Shown here: positions 38,101 to 49,514 of the stretch, piece after piece | Layout: each line of letters opens with the position of its first letter | Position numbering within the stretch: position 1 is the stretch's first letter | Assembly: GCF_030272615.1 (NCBI RefSeq) | Contig: NC_081406.1 | Location: forward strand, 232,428,396 to 232,492,395 | Length of the DNA stretch: 64,000 nucleotides | Reading direction: 5' to 3' | Origin: Cryptomeria japonica | Taxonomy: Eukaryota; Streptophyta; Pinopsida; Cupressales; Cupressaceae | Program-made: the position numbers and the translations under genes | The notes under the pieces: generated by a model | Databases searched by the model: none | The model's input: only the letters and a program-made list of their open reading frames with translations | Told to the model about the DNA's origin: nothing

Positions 38101-41091
38101 CGCCCAATTGATTATCCTGAATGAATCTCCAACTTAGTGCTTGTTAGTAAACTAGATCACAACATCAGAATATGTACAGATTTCAGAGACATCAACAAAG
38201 CTTGCCCAAAGGATGACTTCCCATTACCAAATATTGACTTGATTGTTGATCTCACAGTAAGTCATGAAATGTTATCGTTGATGGATGGATTCTCTGGTTA
38301 TAATCAAATAAAGATCGCGCCCGAGGATCAACACAAAAAATCAGTCACTTGTCCTTGGAGAGCTTTCTGCTGGAATGTCATGCCCTTCAGGCTAAAAAAT
38401 GCAGGTGCTACATATCAAAGAGCCATGACTACTATCTTTCATGATCTCATGCACGTAATTGTGGAAGATTATGTCGACGACCTCTTGGGAAAATCAATAG
38501 ACATAAATACACACTTGGACATACTTTCAGTCATCTTTGATTGGTTGGAAAAATACAAAGTAAGATTAAACCCCAAGAAATGTGTTTTTGGAGTAACCTC
38601 CGGGAAGCTCCTAGGATTCATTGTATCAAAAAGAGGAATCGAAGTTGATCCAGCAAAAGTCAAGGCCATCTTGGAGATGCAACCACCAAGAAATATCAGT
38701 CAACTTCGGTCTTTACAAGGAAGACTCCAATCCATACGAAGATTCATAGCGTAACTTGCAGATAAGTGTAATCCTTTTCAGCACTTGCTACATAAAAACA
38801 TCAAATTCAAATGGGATGATAACTGTCAACAGGCTTTCCAGACACTCAAAGATTATCTTTTGAATCTACCAATTTTGATGCCACCAGTTCCAGATCAGCC
38901 TCTGTTACTATACATATTAGCTACTCCAACAGCACTGGGGGCACGCTTAGCACAACAAATTGCTGAGGGCAAAGAAAAAGCAGTATACTATATCAGTTGC
39001 ACATTGGTGGGATATGAGCTAAACTACACACCAATTGAGCGTGCATGTCTCACCGTGGTCTTTGCTTCACAGAAATTACAACATTACATGCTCACTCATA
39101 AGACTAAGTTGGTTGCAAGAATCGATCCATTGAAATACCTTCTCAATAAAGCAACACTTACTGGGCGACTAGCCAAATGGATAATGATCCTGAGTGAATT
39201 CGACATCGAGTATGTGGATAGAAAAGCAATAAAAGGACAAGCCATCGCAGATCAATTAGCAGATGCTCCCATGATAGATGATGTTCCTCTAAGTTTAGAA
39301 TTTCCAGATGAATCCATTTTAACAATGTCACATGCAAAGCCATGGCAACTGTACTTCGATGGCTCATACACACAGCATGGGGCAAGAGCTGGCATCCTCT
39401 TTATAACTCCTCAAGGGGATTCTATACCAAAGTCATACCGCTTATCATTTCCTTGCACTAACAATATAGCGGAATATGAGGCATTAACAACTAGATTACA
39501 GATTGCAGTTCAGTGGAAGATCCAGGACTTTTGTGTTTTTAGGGATTCTCAACTTGTAATCCGTCAAGCAACTGATGATTACTAAACAAAAGATGAAAAA
39601 TTAATGCCTTACAAACAAATGGTGGATGACCTAAAACAACACTTCACAAAGATAGATTTTGAGTAGATACCAAGAGAGCAGAATCAAGCCACAGATGCCA
39701 TGGCTATAATTGCTTCACTGATCGATCTACCTCCAAATGAGACCCGCTATGAGTTCTTGGTAGATAACCTTTTGGTTCCTTCATATGAAATCATTCCTAC
39801 TAAGATGATATGTGTTGTCGGTCCCAAGTCCCAGTTATATGGTTCCATTTTCACATACCTTCGTGACAATACCCTACCTCCTGATCTATCAAATAACCAA
39901 CGTCGCACTTTCATTCGCCAATCCTCTCGATATGTCATTTTAGCTAATATCCTATACCGGCGAGGTCTAGATGGCACTCTTCTTAGATGTTTAGAAAGTG
40001 ACGAAGCTCAGATTGCGTTACATGAAGTACATGAAGGGATATGTGGTCCACATGCTAGTGGTCCTACCTTAGCCAAGAAACTCATCAGGACTGGATATTA
40101 CTGGCCCAATATGAAAAAAGACTCATATCAGTTTGTCAAGAAATGTAAGCAATGTCAAATTCATGGAGACCTCATACATGCACCAGTGCAAGAACTTCAA
40201 CCAATTGCATCTCCTTGGCCCTTTTGTCAGTGGGGACTCGATCTCATAGGCAAGATTCACCCTCCTTCTTCCAATGGTCATAAATTCATTATCATTGCCA
40301 CAGAGTATTTCACAAAATAGATTGAAGCTGTGCCTCTCACACAAGTCACTGAAAAATAGATTGCTACATTCATTCTCAACTATATCATTTGTCGATACGG
40401 TATTCCTGTTTCCATTATCACTGATAACGGGCGTCCCTTCAAAAATCAGGATGTTCGTGAACTCTGTGACCGCTTCCATATTTCCCATCATTTCTCCACG
40501 CCGTATTACCCCCAAGGTAATGGTCAAGCTGAGGCGTCTAATAAGACAATCCTTAAAATCCTCAAAAAGACAGTCGACGACGCTGGCCGTAATTGGCATA
40601 TCCAACTTAATCCTGCACTTTGGGCATACCGCACAAGTGTTCGCACACCCACAGGAGCCACACCCTATTCACTTGTCTACGGCACTGAAGCCATCTTGCC
40701 TATTGAGGTCGAGCTACCCTCTTTACGGGTCTCTTTGCAAAACATTATCAGTGATGAAGACTATAGGGTCTCTCGCTTACAAGAACTTGAACTACTAGAT
40801 GAATGAAGACAAACTACTTTTAATCATCTCAAGGCTTACCAACAACGAATGAGTCGCAGCTACAATCACAAGGTCAAGCCTCACACATTTGAGGTAGGGG
40901 ATTTAGTTCTCAGAGAAAATCCCAAAAATCAGCAAGATAGAGAGAAGAAGGGCAAGTTCGAACCAAATTGGCTTGGTCCTTACATCAGTACAACAACATA
41001 TGGATCTAGGGCATATCAGCTCTCAACTAGAGAAGGTGAACCTTTGGAGGATCCTATCAACAACATGCACCTTTGCAGGTTTTTCACATAG
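35150..41091 (+). pseudogene. Gypsy pol with protease, RT, two RNases H and integrase
   Basis: One frame from 35150 to the natural stop at 41089, with no further shift. In order: a zinc-knuckle-like YCEFHKSKGHKTGNC (35407); protease VLIDGGAGLNIC (36124) and ILLGRPW (36342), with Gly where Ser or Thr usually stands; a G-patch-like YGKGFKILQKFGYDGKIPLG (36843); RT with FRDINKACPKDDFPLP (38179) and YVDDLL (38470); RNase H with ELNYTPIERACL (39016); a second RNase H with YFDGSY (39355), AEYEAL and FRDSQL; integrase with its HHCC finger (40020-40150), DLIGKI, ITDNGRPF and QGNGQAEASNK. Eleven or twelve stops interrupt it: TGA 35272, 36121, 36652, 37528, 38122 and 40804; TAA 36487, 38752 and 39583; TAG 39664, 40318 and 40357. 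Every one is a single transition from a sense codon. Confidence 0.92.
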
Positions 41092-42850
41092 CTCTTCAGA
41101 GTATCCTAATTCAAAAAATACAAAAAAATTCAAAAAATTCAAAAATACAAATACAAAAAAAAAAATTATAAAACAAAAAAAATTGTTACTTGGTGAAAAC
41201 CTGGCAAACAGGCGCCTTGTGACACAAAAAACATTGAAAAATCGAAAAAAGTAAAGAGAAATAATTTCGTCCAATGGTGAAAACCACTTCGGTGGCGCCT
41301 TGGGCAAGTACCATGGTGAAAATTGGGTCACCAACGCCATGTGTAGAGACATTGCTCTTCCCTTCTTCAGGATTCCATTTCATCCTTCACTTTGCACACA
41401 TTCACAACCTATTCATTCATAATAAACTTACACATTCCCATCATGGCTTGTTATTGATCTACCTAAGATTGGTTCACCATTCATAATAAACCTCCCTTTT
41501 CACTCCCTTTCCATCCATAATAAATCAGATCCTATCTGTGGCTAAGGCAAATCCTACGTCTAGTGATGGGTGTGGAACTGAGAACATCACATGTTTCGAG
41601 GAATACAGTTTCTTCCAGCTTTCTTCAGTCTATCCGTGCACAATCCGCAATAAAGCAACATTTGCATCATAGATCCGTAATAAAGTTTCATCTTCTCTGC
41701 AATAAAGTATCAGTTTCATGGATTTAGTTAGTTTCAGATGAGACACAACAGCAACAATGGGCTTCAACAAATCAAATCTTTCAACAGACTCAGACAACAT
41801 TATGGTTCAGTGTTATCTATCCTTTCTATGAAAGTAAACATTGTGACCACAATCAAATAAGACTTATACAAGTGACAAGAGACACTAAACTTGAGGGCTA
41901 CAGTGGATGTTGGTGTCGAGTCTTGATTTTTTTTTGATTTCATCTTTTTTGGTGACATGTCTTTTAGCTTTTCCAGGATGTCTCTGACTAGAGATTCTAT
42001 CTCCAGGATGTCTTTGACTAGAAAGGCGAGGATGGGGTATCGTCACCTATCTCTATTTGTTGTCTGTGGATTGTCTCTTAGTAATGCTATGACCTGTCCA
42101 AGGATATGAGGACACTGTGAATCTAGTATGAATTGGGGCATTCCTTGTTTGTGACTGTCTTATCTCCATGCAAACAGGTACAATGACTTTCTGGGTTGAA
42201 CATATGCCTCGATTGTCATAACCTACTTGCCATAATAAAGCTCAATGATGATAACACACAAGAAGCTCTTTCACTTTCATATCTTCTGTCTTTCATCCCC
42301 CTTTCTTGATTGACTTCTATCGCCCTTCTCGAGTCCGCGTAGCCTGCTATCACATGACTGAGTATAATGACACACCAAAAACATTTGCATTTCATGTAGT
42401 TTCACCTACATTATCACATGTTAGCATTCCATACATACATATAGATATCACAATTGCATCACATCCTGTATACAACACATGTTAGCACATTTTGCATTTT
42501 CATCATGTCAATAATCTTTTGCATCATCATATTCATCTGCATTACATACATTCACAATTGCATTTGCATACACATATAAAACATAAAATAACACAAAAAT
42601 ATTGCATTGCATCATATACATATTTGCATCCATATCATAAAATACTGCATAGAGGCATACATCATGAAACATACATCACATAGGTACACATGCATATAGC
42701 TGCCACAAAGATGAATCATCTCATATATATATATATATATAAAGTGTCATGATACAATGATGTCAAAATCATATGGCTACAATCACTCGAAGGTGTCTAC
42801 ATCATCATACAAAAATGATACAATACTGATATATAGGGAGCCCTCTACGG
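41092..42850 (+). other. Spacer downstream of gypsy pol
   Basis: A-rich sequence follows pol. Two short blocks share GGTGAAAACC and GGCGCCTT (near 41190-41220 and 41277-41310). Six AATAAA-type words occur between 41419 and 41710, candidate polyadenylation signals. A long Met/His-rich AT stretch near 42370-42720 has no coding support. Confidence 0.55.
42722..42741. repeat. (TA)n microsatellite
   Basis: Uninterrupted TA repeats of about 20 bp just beyond the 3' end of the antisense gene. Confidence 0.9.
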
Positions 42851-44819
42851 CTATGATGAACTCCCTCCCTCGGAGCCGCCTGGCCTCGACAGAATCTAAG
42901 CCCCTGAAGGACCCGCCCCAAGATCATCCCTCCTGTCCCCTCTATCTAGTGGTGGTGGAGGACCCATAACCCCACCAATAGATGCCTGTCTCCTCTGGCT
43001 CCCTCCTGTAGCTGTCGCTATCCGTGATGGTCTATGGAAGCTCCTCGCCTGCTGATCAAGTAGGACTGCACCATAATACAGATCCCGCTAGTAGGCAATC
43101 TCCTCCCCTGCCCGCAGGACGTAGGCATATCCAGCCCTTGTGTCCTCTGCCGCCTGCCTCCCAACCCTCAGTGCTGTCTCAGCCTCTGTGTAGCGCTGAA
43201 TGGCCCGATCCCGCTCTCGCTCAGTATCTCTGAGCCGCCTCCTGAGCATATCCCTCTCCCTCTCCAGGTTCTGGATCTCATCTGCCTATCCCTGACAGAT
43301 CTCCCTCAGCTCCATCAGCTCATCCTCCTCTGCCTCAGCCCCCTGTGGCTCTGCCTATGGCTCCCCCTGTACAGGTGCCTGCCCCTGTGCCTATGCCTGT
43401 ACTGGTGCCTGTCCCTGTATCTGTCCCTGTACCTGTCCCTGTACCTACACCTGTCTGGGACCCTATACTGCTGGCACCTGTAGCGGTAATCCACCGCGAC
43501 CTCTCACTACCCGAGCCTACCTATCCTCTCCACCCTCCCTCTACGGCGCCACCCTCCTCTCTCCAACTGCCCCCCTTCTCCTCCGTCAGCTTCTACCACC
43601 ATCATCTCCATCATCATCCCCATCCCCACCACCATCTCCATCTAGTAGCTCTCTTGGATCCGTCAGGCGTGGGAATGGATGCTCAACCCAGTATGCTGTG
43701 TACTCGGCATCCATGCTGGCATCCTCGATCTCTGGCCACATGTCCCAGGGTAGGGGCATCATCTCTACTAGCTGTGTAACAGCCTGATCATATGATAATA
43801 AGGGCCCAAACTGCGCCTGATCCCTGACAGTCCGTGCATACATGCCTGAACCCCGTGGCATCCACTGAATCCTGCCGAATTGCCTGCCCATCCTGTCCAC
43901 TAGCTGCCTCTCTAGTACATAGGGTGTCCGCCCAATCAAATACCTACTCCAGAAGGTGTAGGGCAGCTCTACCGCATCATCCTCCCACTGTTTGCATCCC
44001 AGGTATGGCCTCCATATAACCATATCAATGTCATCAATCACTCGCCGCCAATGCTCTAACCTGCCAATCCATGGCTACGAAGTGATCATGTCGTACAAGT
44101 GTACAAAAATGCATTTGTGACCTCTGCCCCTGAAATGTATCGGTCTCGTCACTGGCAGATGCTCATAGGCCCACACCTGTAACAATGTGACCCCGCAGCC
44201 CAATCCCACTGACCCATGGTACACAAACTGATGCAGCTCGTAATACAGGTGTGCCAGCACACACGGTCCCCAGGCATATCTGGTGTGCTATGTCACCAGT
44301 GTCTCCAATGCACCTCCCCATCCCATAGCCAACCCTCATGTCGCTCTATCAGGACACAAGAACCCACTGATCGCTCCTCCTATCACTACTGGCAACACTA
44401 ATCCTGTAGCTATCATGGTGTCCCAAGCCACATGCCCTACCCTCCTCTCTGGTCCTGGATCCTGGAACACTCGTCTCAGGGCCTCCCTGTCTCCATCTCA
44501 ATCTTAGGGAATCAACTCTCCATCGATCGGTATCCTCAGAATCCTGTATATATCCTCGAGGGTGACTATCATCTCCCCCATTGGCAAATGAAAAGTGCAA
44601 GTCTCAGAGTGCCACCTCTCCGCCAGTGCAGTCAGCAATCCCATGTTCATCCGAAACTCAGACACATACAAAATATGTCTCAGACCCATAGCCTCAATCG
44701 CAGCTCGGTCCTCAAAGGTCAACTCAGGTCGCAATCTCTGCGTCGACGGGAATCTCTCCCGTGACTCCAACATAGGCAAATACTCCTACAGTCAAGCAAA
44801 TCAATCATGTCAGTCATCA

Positions 44820-45105
44820 TGGCATTCACTGTTCATCACAAAATGCTACTTTTTATCTAAGTACATATGGCATTCTATCCTAGTGACACTCACTGTTCAT
44901 CACAAAGTGTTGCTATTTATCTTAGTGGTACTCCCTATTCATCACAAAGTACTACGTGTTTGGCACTCCCTGTTCATCACAAAGTGCTGCTCACATTTGC
45001 ACTCACTGTTCATCACAAAGTGCTGCTCATATTTTAGTACTCCCTGTTCATCACAAAGTACTATATCTTGGTACTCACTGTTCATCACAAAGTGCCTTGA
45101 TCTAT
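44820..45105 (-). repeat. ~37-bp tandem repeats in the antisense intron
   Basis: Seven copies of a unit with TGTTCATCACAAAGTGCTGC recur at about 44828, 44890, 44930, 44966, 45002, 45040 and 45076. They lie inside the intron of the antisense gene. A longer duplication, GCTTGAGTGAATCCTCT and its flanks, follows at 45120 and 45230. Confidence 0.85.
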
Positions 45106-45309
45106 CTTATCCTAGGGCCTCTGCTTGAGTGAATCCTCTTGAGTAGTTTCCTAATTGGCAACGTATGTTCTATCACAAAATTGTCAATCCTAGCCCTATT
45201 TGCAATCCTAGTCTTCCCTAGAGGACCTGCTTGAGTGAATCCTCTCAACAACTTATCCAATCGATAGAGTATGTTCATCACAGAACTGATGATTTGACCT
45301 AGAAGACAC

Positions 45310-45600
45310 AAATTCACATTTTTGGACACAAACGCGCTTTCCTGACATAAACGCGCTTGAAGACTGCATAAACACGCCTGTTTTACACAGACGTGCCTGA
45401 AACACACAGACATGCCTATACTCTGCATAGATGCACCTGGGCGACATAGACGTGCCTTTTTGACATAGACGTGCCTACACAGCACAGACGCAGCCGCATT
45501 TTGCACAGATGCGTTTTTCATCACAGACGTGCCTGACACAAACACAGACGTGCCTAGCGAGCATAGACGCGCCTGGCACCAACGTAGACACGCCTGGACG
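45310..45600 (-). repeat. CGTCTGTG motif array, antisense intron
   Basis: About fifteen copies of forms such as GGCACGTCTATGTC, GCACGTCTGTGT and GGCGCGTCTATG on the minus strand, spaced about 18-25 bp apart. On that strand it lies in the 5' part of the intron, downstream of exon 1. Confidence 0.85.
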
Positions 45601-45866
45601 TTTTTGACATTTTTTGGACCCTAACCTAAAGCGCATTTATTACCCTATCTAGCATGCATTAATGACAACAATAAATGCAACAAAGTATAAGGAGGTTTTA
45701 TGGTACTTACCGGCTCTTCTGCCTCTGCTGGCCTCTGGAATCGGCGAACGCGGTCGAATCTGTGAACAAAGGCCATCGCTGCTAACTGCTGCTGCTCTAT
45801 CTCGCTCTACACTCTAATCTCTTGGATGTGTGGATGACAATGAGGATGTATTTCCCTCATGGTCTA

Positions 45867-45872
45867 TCTTAT
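45867..45872 (-). promoter_or_regulatory. Putative TATA box of the antisense gene
   Basis: Minus-strand TATAAG in the context GTCTATAAGATAG lies 91 bp upstream of the proposed ATG. It sits inside the gypsy element, outside its LTR, so the gene would have its own promoter. Position and sequence fit; activity is not shown. Confidence 0.5.
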
Positions 45873-46099
45873 AGACTGCCCTAACCCTCATTTCCCGAGT
45901 CAGTCTTCATTATCCCGTGACTCTGTCACTTTATCCGGTCAGTCCATTCTAGCCTTTCTTTCTTATCGAGAGATTGTCTGCAATCTTTTCAGACATTTTC
46001 ATCCAATCTCTTGAGGGGGCATATCATTCCCATCTTGGGGCAACTTTGTATCAGTTCATCTTATCTTCTTTGAAACAACGCGACAAACCGCATTGTCTC

Positions 46100-46113
46100 A
46101 AAGAGGGGCAAAA
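46100..46113 (+). other. Polypurine tract of the gypsy element
   Basis: AAAGAGGGGCAAAA directly precedes the 3' LTR; one C interrupts an otherwise purine run. Confidence 0.8.
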
Positions 46114-46897
46114 TGTAGACACCTAAAATTGTCATGTCTAATTAAATATATATTTTTATTTATTTAGTTATTTTAGCCTAATTCTTCTATTAATTAAATA
46201 AATCTTTATTTATTTAATTAATTCATTTATCCTCTTCTAGCCTTATTTCTCATTTAAATAAATACATTTATTTATTTAAATTATCCTTTTCCTGGATTAA
46301 ATAAATATCTTATTTATTTAATTGATCTCACTTCTTCTATTAATTAAATAAATCTTTATTTATTTAATTAATTCATTAACCTTTTCTACCCATGACACAT
46401 GTCATTCATCTCTTAATTCATACACTACCTACCCCTTTCATTATTTTATTATTTCTTTTACCTACCCTCTAATCATAGCCGACCTCCTTTTACACCTCTC
46501 AATCTTATCCCTCCATTTCATATAGTGTCTTCTATATAAGGAGATACTTCCTTCATTATCAAACCCTGGCTAATCAATTTTATGCACTTGACTACACTAC
46601 GCTTTTGAGCATATGCGATCCTACTTTCAACCACATTCCGTTCTTTGTTGAGCTCTTGTGCACATAAAATTTGAGAGCAAATATATCAAGAAAGATCAAT
46701 GGAGATAGGGAGAATGGAGATCCAAACCCTATTGGACATGTGATGGTATAATCTTTGTGATTTCGTTTGATTTGCATTGTCTTAGGTAATCTTCTATGTT
46801 ATTGTGGATCTTTGTTGTTGTTAGGCTAGGGTTTTGTGGTTGAATTCATTTAGCCTTTCAATATCGTCATTGTTGTTATCCATTTTCACCATAAACA
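46114..46897 (+). repeat. 3' LTR of the gypsy element
   Basis: It matches 30502-31286 with about 2% difference by eye, starts TGTAGACACC and ends CATAAACA, followed by the TSD GTTAG. Confidence 0.95.
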
Positions 46898-46902
46898 GTT
46901 AG

Positions 46903-49514
46903 TATACTCTTGTTTATTTTATTGCCAATAAAATAATTACATTCCTCAATCTATTTCAGTTATGCTTCCAGCAAATAATCGACGAAAACTAATTTTTTGT
47001 CGACCATCATGAGATGTTGAAATAACTGATTGACATGCTGCTTTACATGGCAAATGTGGACATCAAAATCAAAACGATCTACATTAAAGCAATAATATTA
47101 GTAGCTTAAGCTCATTAAGCTTTAAAATGTCTGGAAAACTACAGTAGATAAAATAGATTATAATGTATAATGTTTTACTTGATTAAATTCCAAGGAAAAA
47201 CTTAGGATCATAATTATATTTACCTTTTGGAGTTTTTTTTTTTTTTTCACTTTTACTTTACGAAATTGAAGAATCACTTATATTCTTTTCTTATCAATAC
47301 TGAAAAATATGCATGGAACTCATAGATAGCCAAATTGGGTGTGCCTTGCACTATTACACGACTACAATAGGATGAAGAAACAAACTAAGAAGAGTTGTAA
47401 TGCAAATCATTGTCTTTGCCTCTAGACAATGGCTTGTTAGATGTGGATTATAATATTTCCTTTTGGTAAACTTTTACCACCCAAACATGGATCCTTTTAT
47501 ATATTGAGAATGTCTCACAAAGAAGTCACATGTAAGAGATTTATATTTTGCAATTTCAAATCAAACTAAAATAAAAAATTATGGTCTTTTCTTTGCAAGA
47601 CTTGAAATAGTCTATGTCATAGAAATTGGAACAAATGTTTTGAATTAATGCTTTGAATTAATTGTAGAGAGTTATATGTCATGGTATATACATCAAAAGG
47701 TAATGCATTACACTTTTTAAGTTTGGTATGATGAAGTATCTATATGTTAGATATATCAAAACCTAGGCAGTACTCCTAATACTCTCTTCCCTTATTGTCA
47801 AAGACAATGTTGTAACATAAATTCATTTTTAAAGACCACTTGATATTTATTTTAGGCTTTTAAGCTTAAGATTTGTAACATTTATTTTATATGATTCAAA
47901 TGTTTCTTTCCATATCTCACTTAATAAATGTATCTCATTTGTGTACACTATGAAATGTAGTCAATGAATGACCTATGGAAGATATTTGTTTCATTAATTA
48001 CCCCATCATTTGAAAGGGTTTATTTAGTTGTAAAGAGGCTTATTGATAAATATAATAAAATTTGAATTATTATAAGCTTCATGTATCATATAAATTTATT
48101 ACAAATCTAGCTCATCACATTATAATGGGTGGCTATCACCCTTAAAAACTATCTGGGGAGAAAACCTAGAAAGGATAGCTCACCCATTGCCTAATTTTTT
48201 TGGATCATTACTATATGTAGTAGAATGACTATTTTGTATTTTAAACAAGATAGCTAATTATTCAATCTTATTCTCATGAAATTATATTTTGATCTCCTTG
48301 CTACAAACTATTGGACTATATTTTACATTTATGAGGAATATTATATGATCTTTGACAAATGAAAAATGCATAATATTGTGTTCTTTCTTTGCACCAAAAA
48401 TCAAGTTTAATTGATTACTACGTTACTAACTATATTGTTTCTTTTATGGCGAGGTTATGCCTTCAAAACATATGATGCAAGTGTTATTACATGGATGATG
48501 AAATACTTTAATAAGAAGACTATCTTCTATCTGTCTTTGAATCAAATGGGCAAAATATGAGTGTAGCTCCTAAAGAATCAATATGACCTTGAAGATTTAT
48601 GGAAGAGTTCCATTTGGATACATGTAAAAGTACCATCTTACTTGAAGTTATTTTACTATTTCCAAAGAAAATCATTTCTAAAGTTCAAATTGAACCTTGA
48701 AGATCATGGGAACCTCACTCAAGTGAAATCATTCCATAATAAAGACACTTTGAAGATCATGGGCACATGCTACATATTGGAATTTTAGCCATCACTTTGA
48801 AATCCTCTATGCAGTGATTGGTTTTAGGTGATGCCATTAAGGGGGAGTGTACATGACACCACCTAGTGGCTAAATCCTATATTCAAGACCTAATAGGCAT
48901 AAGACCTTTAGGCATTATATGCTCCAAATTCAAATAATGCTTGGCCTTAGGTGATACCATTGAGGGGGAGTGTGCATGTCAATGACACCACCTAGTGGCT
49001 AAATCCTAGTTTTAAATCCTACAGGTAGGCATATGTCCTAATAGGTATGAATAAGACCTATATAGGAATTAGTAAGTCATTTAAGCCTGCAAATAGGCAT
49101 ATGTAAGTCCTTTTTTTGTTTTAATTACTGCAGGTAGACATTAGTAAGTCCTATAGGCACATTTGTGCTTAGGTCCTATGGGCATTTGTAAATTATTCTC
49201 CTTGTAAATCTTCCACTTGTAAAAGCATTGTATTAAGTCCTACGAGCGCTATGTAATGAACCTAGGGAGAGGCTAATTTGAGGAGACCGTGGCTCCAATA
49301 TAATTTTTTAAGACCTCATAGCATCATTTTTAAAACACTGGGATTATAAATTATGACAAGATGACTTTCATGTAGTTCGGAATGCATGATCTTCATGTTG
49401 GCATATATTTGTGTCCCTATTTATCACTGTCAAAGAAGACCTACGTTATCGGGGTAATTCATTTTTTCTTTTATAAAAATTGACGTGTGATCCCCTATTA
49501 ACGTTAAGGGGGAG
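46903..49514 (+). other. Right internal part of the outer element
   Basis: AT-rich with no pol motif. Near the 3' end the block AGGGGGAGTGT followed by ACACCACCTAGTGGCTAAATCC occurs at about 48840 and 48962, and AAGGGGGAGTGTTAG marks the real LTR start at 49515. The earlier two look like decayed PPT/LTR junctions, perhaps an older nested LTR up to about 49330. Confidence 0.5.

Larger units (their letters stand above)
42851..45776 (-). pseudogene. Antisense spliced gene: plant mobile domain plus coiled coil
   Basis: Opposite to gag-pol. Exon 1 is 45776-45711 (22 codons, starting MAFVHRFDRVRRFQRP) and ends at a consensus GTAAGT donor. The intron is 45710-44786 and ends CTTGACTGTAG. Exon 2, 44785-42851, continues in phase 0. 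It contains WHSETCTFHLPMGEM and VTLEDIYRILRIPIDGE, typical of the plant mobile domain (PMD) family, then LAHLYYELHQFVYHGS and VTLLQVWAYEHLP, an Asp/Gly-rich linker, and a heptad-like coiled coil (ERERDMLRRRLRDTERERDR) before a stop at 42851. The full frame is about 666 codons. Stops at 44504, 44498, 44336, 44288, 44075, 43586 and 43286 interrupt it, but no frameshift was seen. PMD proteins occur as host genes and in transposons; extra antisense ORFs are known in Tat-lineage elements. The function here is unknown. Confidence 0.75.
30502..46897 (+). mobile_element. 16.4-kb Ty3/gypsy element, Tat lineage
   Basis: LTRs of 785 and 784 bp are flanked by a perfect TSD GTTAG at 30497-30501 and 46898-46902. 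A primer-binding site follows the 5' LTR and a polypurine tract precedes the 3' LTR. Internal order is leader, gag, protease, G-patch-like, RT, RNase H, second RNase H, integrase, spacer, and an antisense gene. RT before integrase places it in Ty3/gypsy, and the second RNase H is a hallmark of the Tat lineage. About 17 substitutions and one or two small indels separate the LTRs by eye, about 2%. Coding regions are interrupted, so it depends on other copies to move. Confidence 0.95.

Noticed and set aside
40123-40605. Minus-strand frame of 160 codons
   Set aside because: A shadow of the gypsy integrase, whose motifs on the plus strand are clear.
40274-40798. Plus-strand frame of 174 codons overlapping integrase
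   Set aside because: It lies in a different frame from the integrase, which continues through stops at 40318 and 40357 with its catalytic motifs intact.
41023-41352. Phe-rich minus-strand frame
   Set aside because: It is the complement of the A-rich stretch after pol; composition explains it.
43345-43779. Plus-strand frame with repeated PVPVPVP
   Set aside because: It is the complement of a Gln/Gly-rich linker in the antisense PMD gene; the low complexity keeps the opposite frame open.
45253-45545. Minus-strand Cys/Arg-rich frames (RLCRPGASMQS-type)
   Set aside because: These are translations of the CGTCTGTG array inside the antisense intron.
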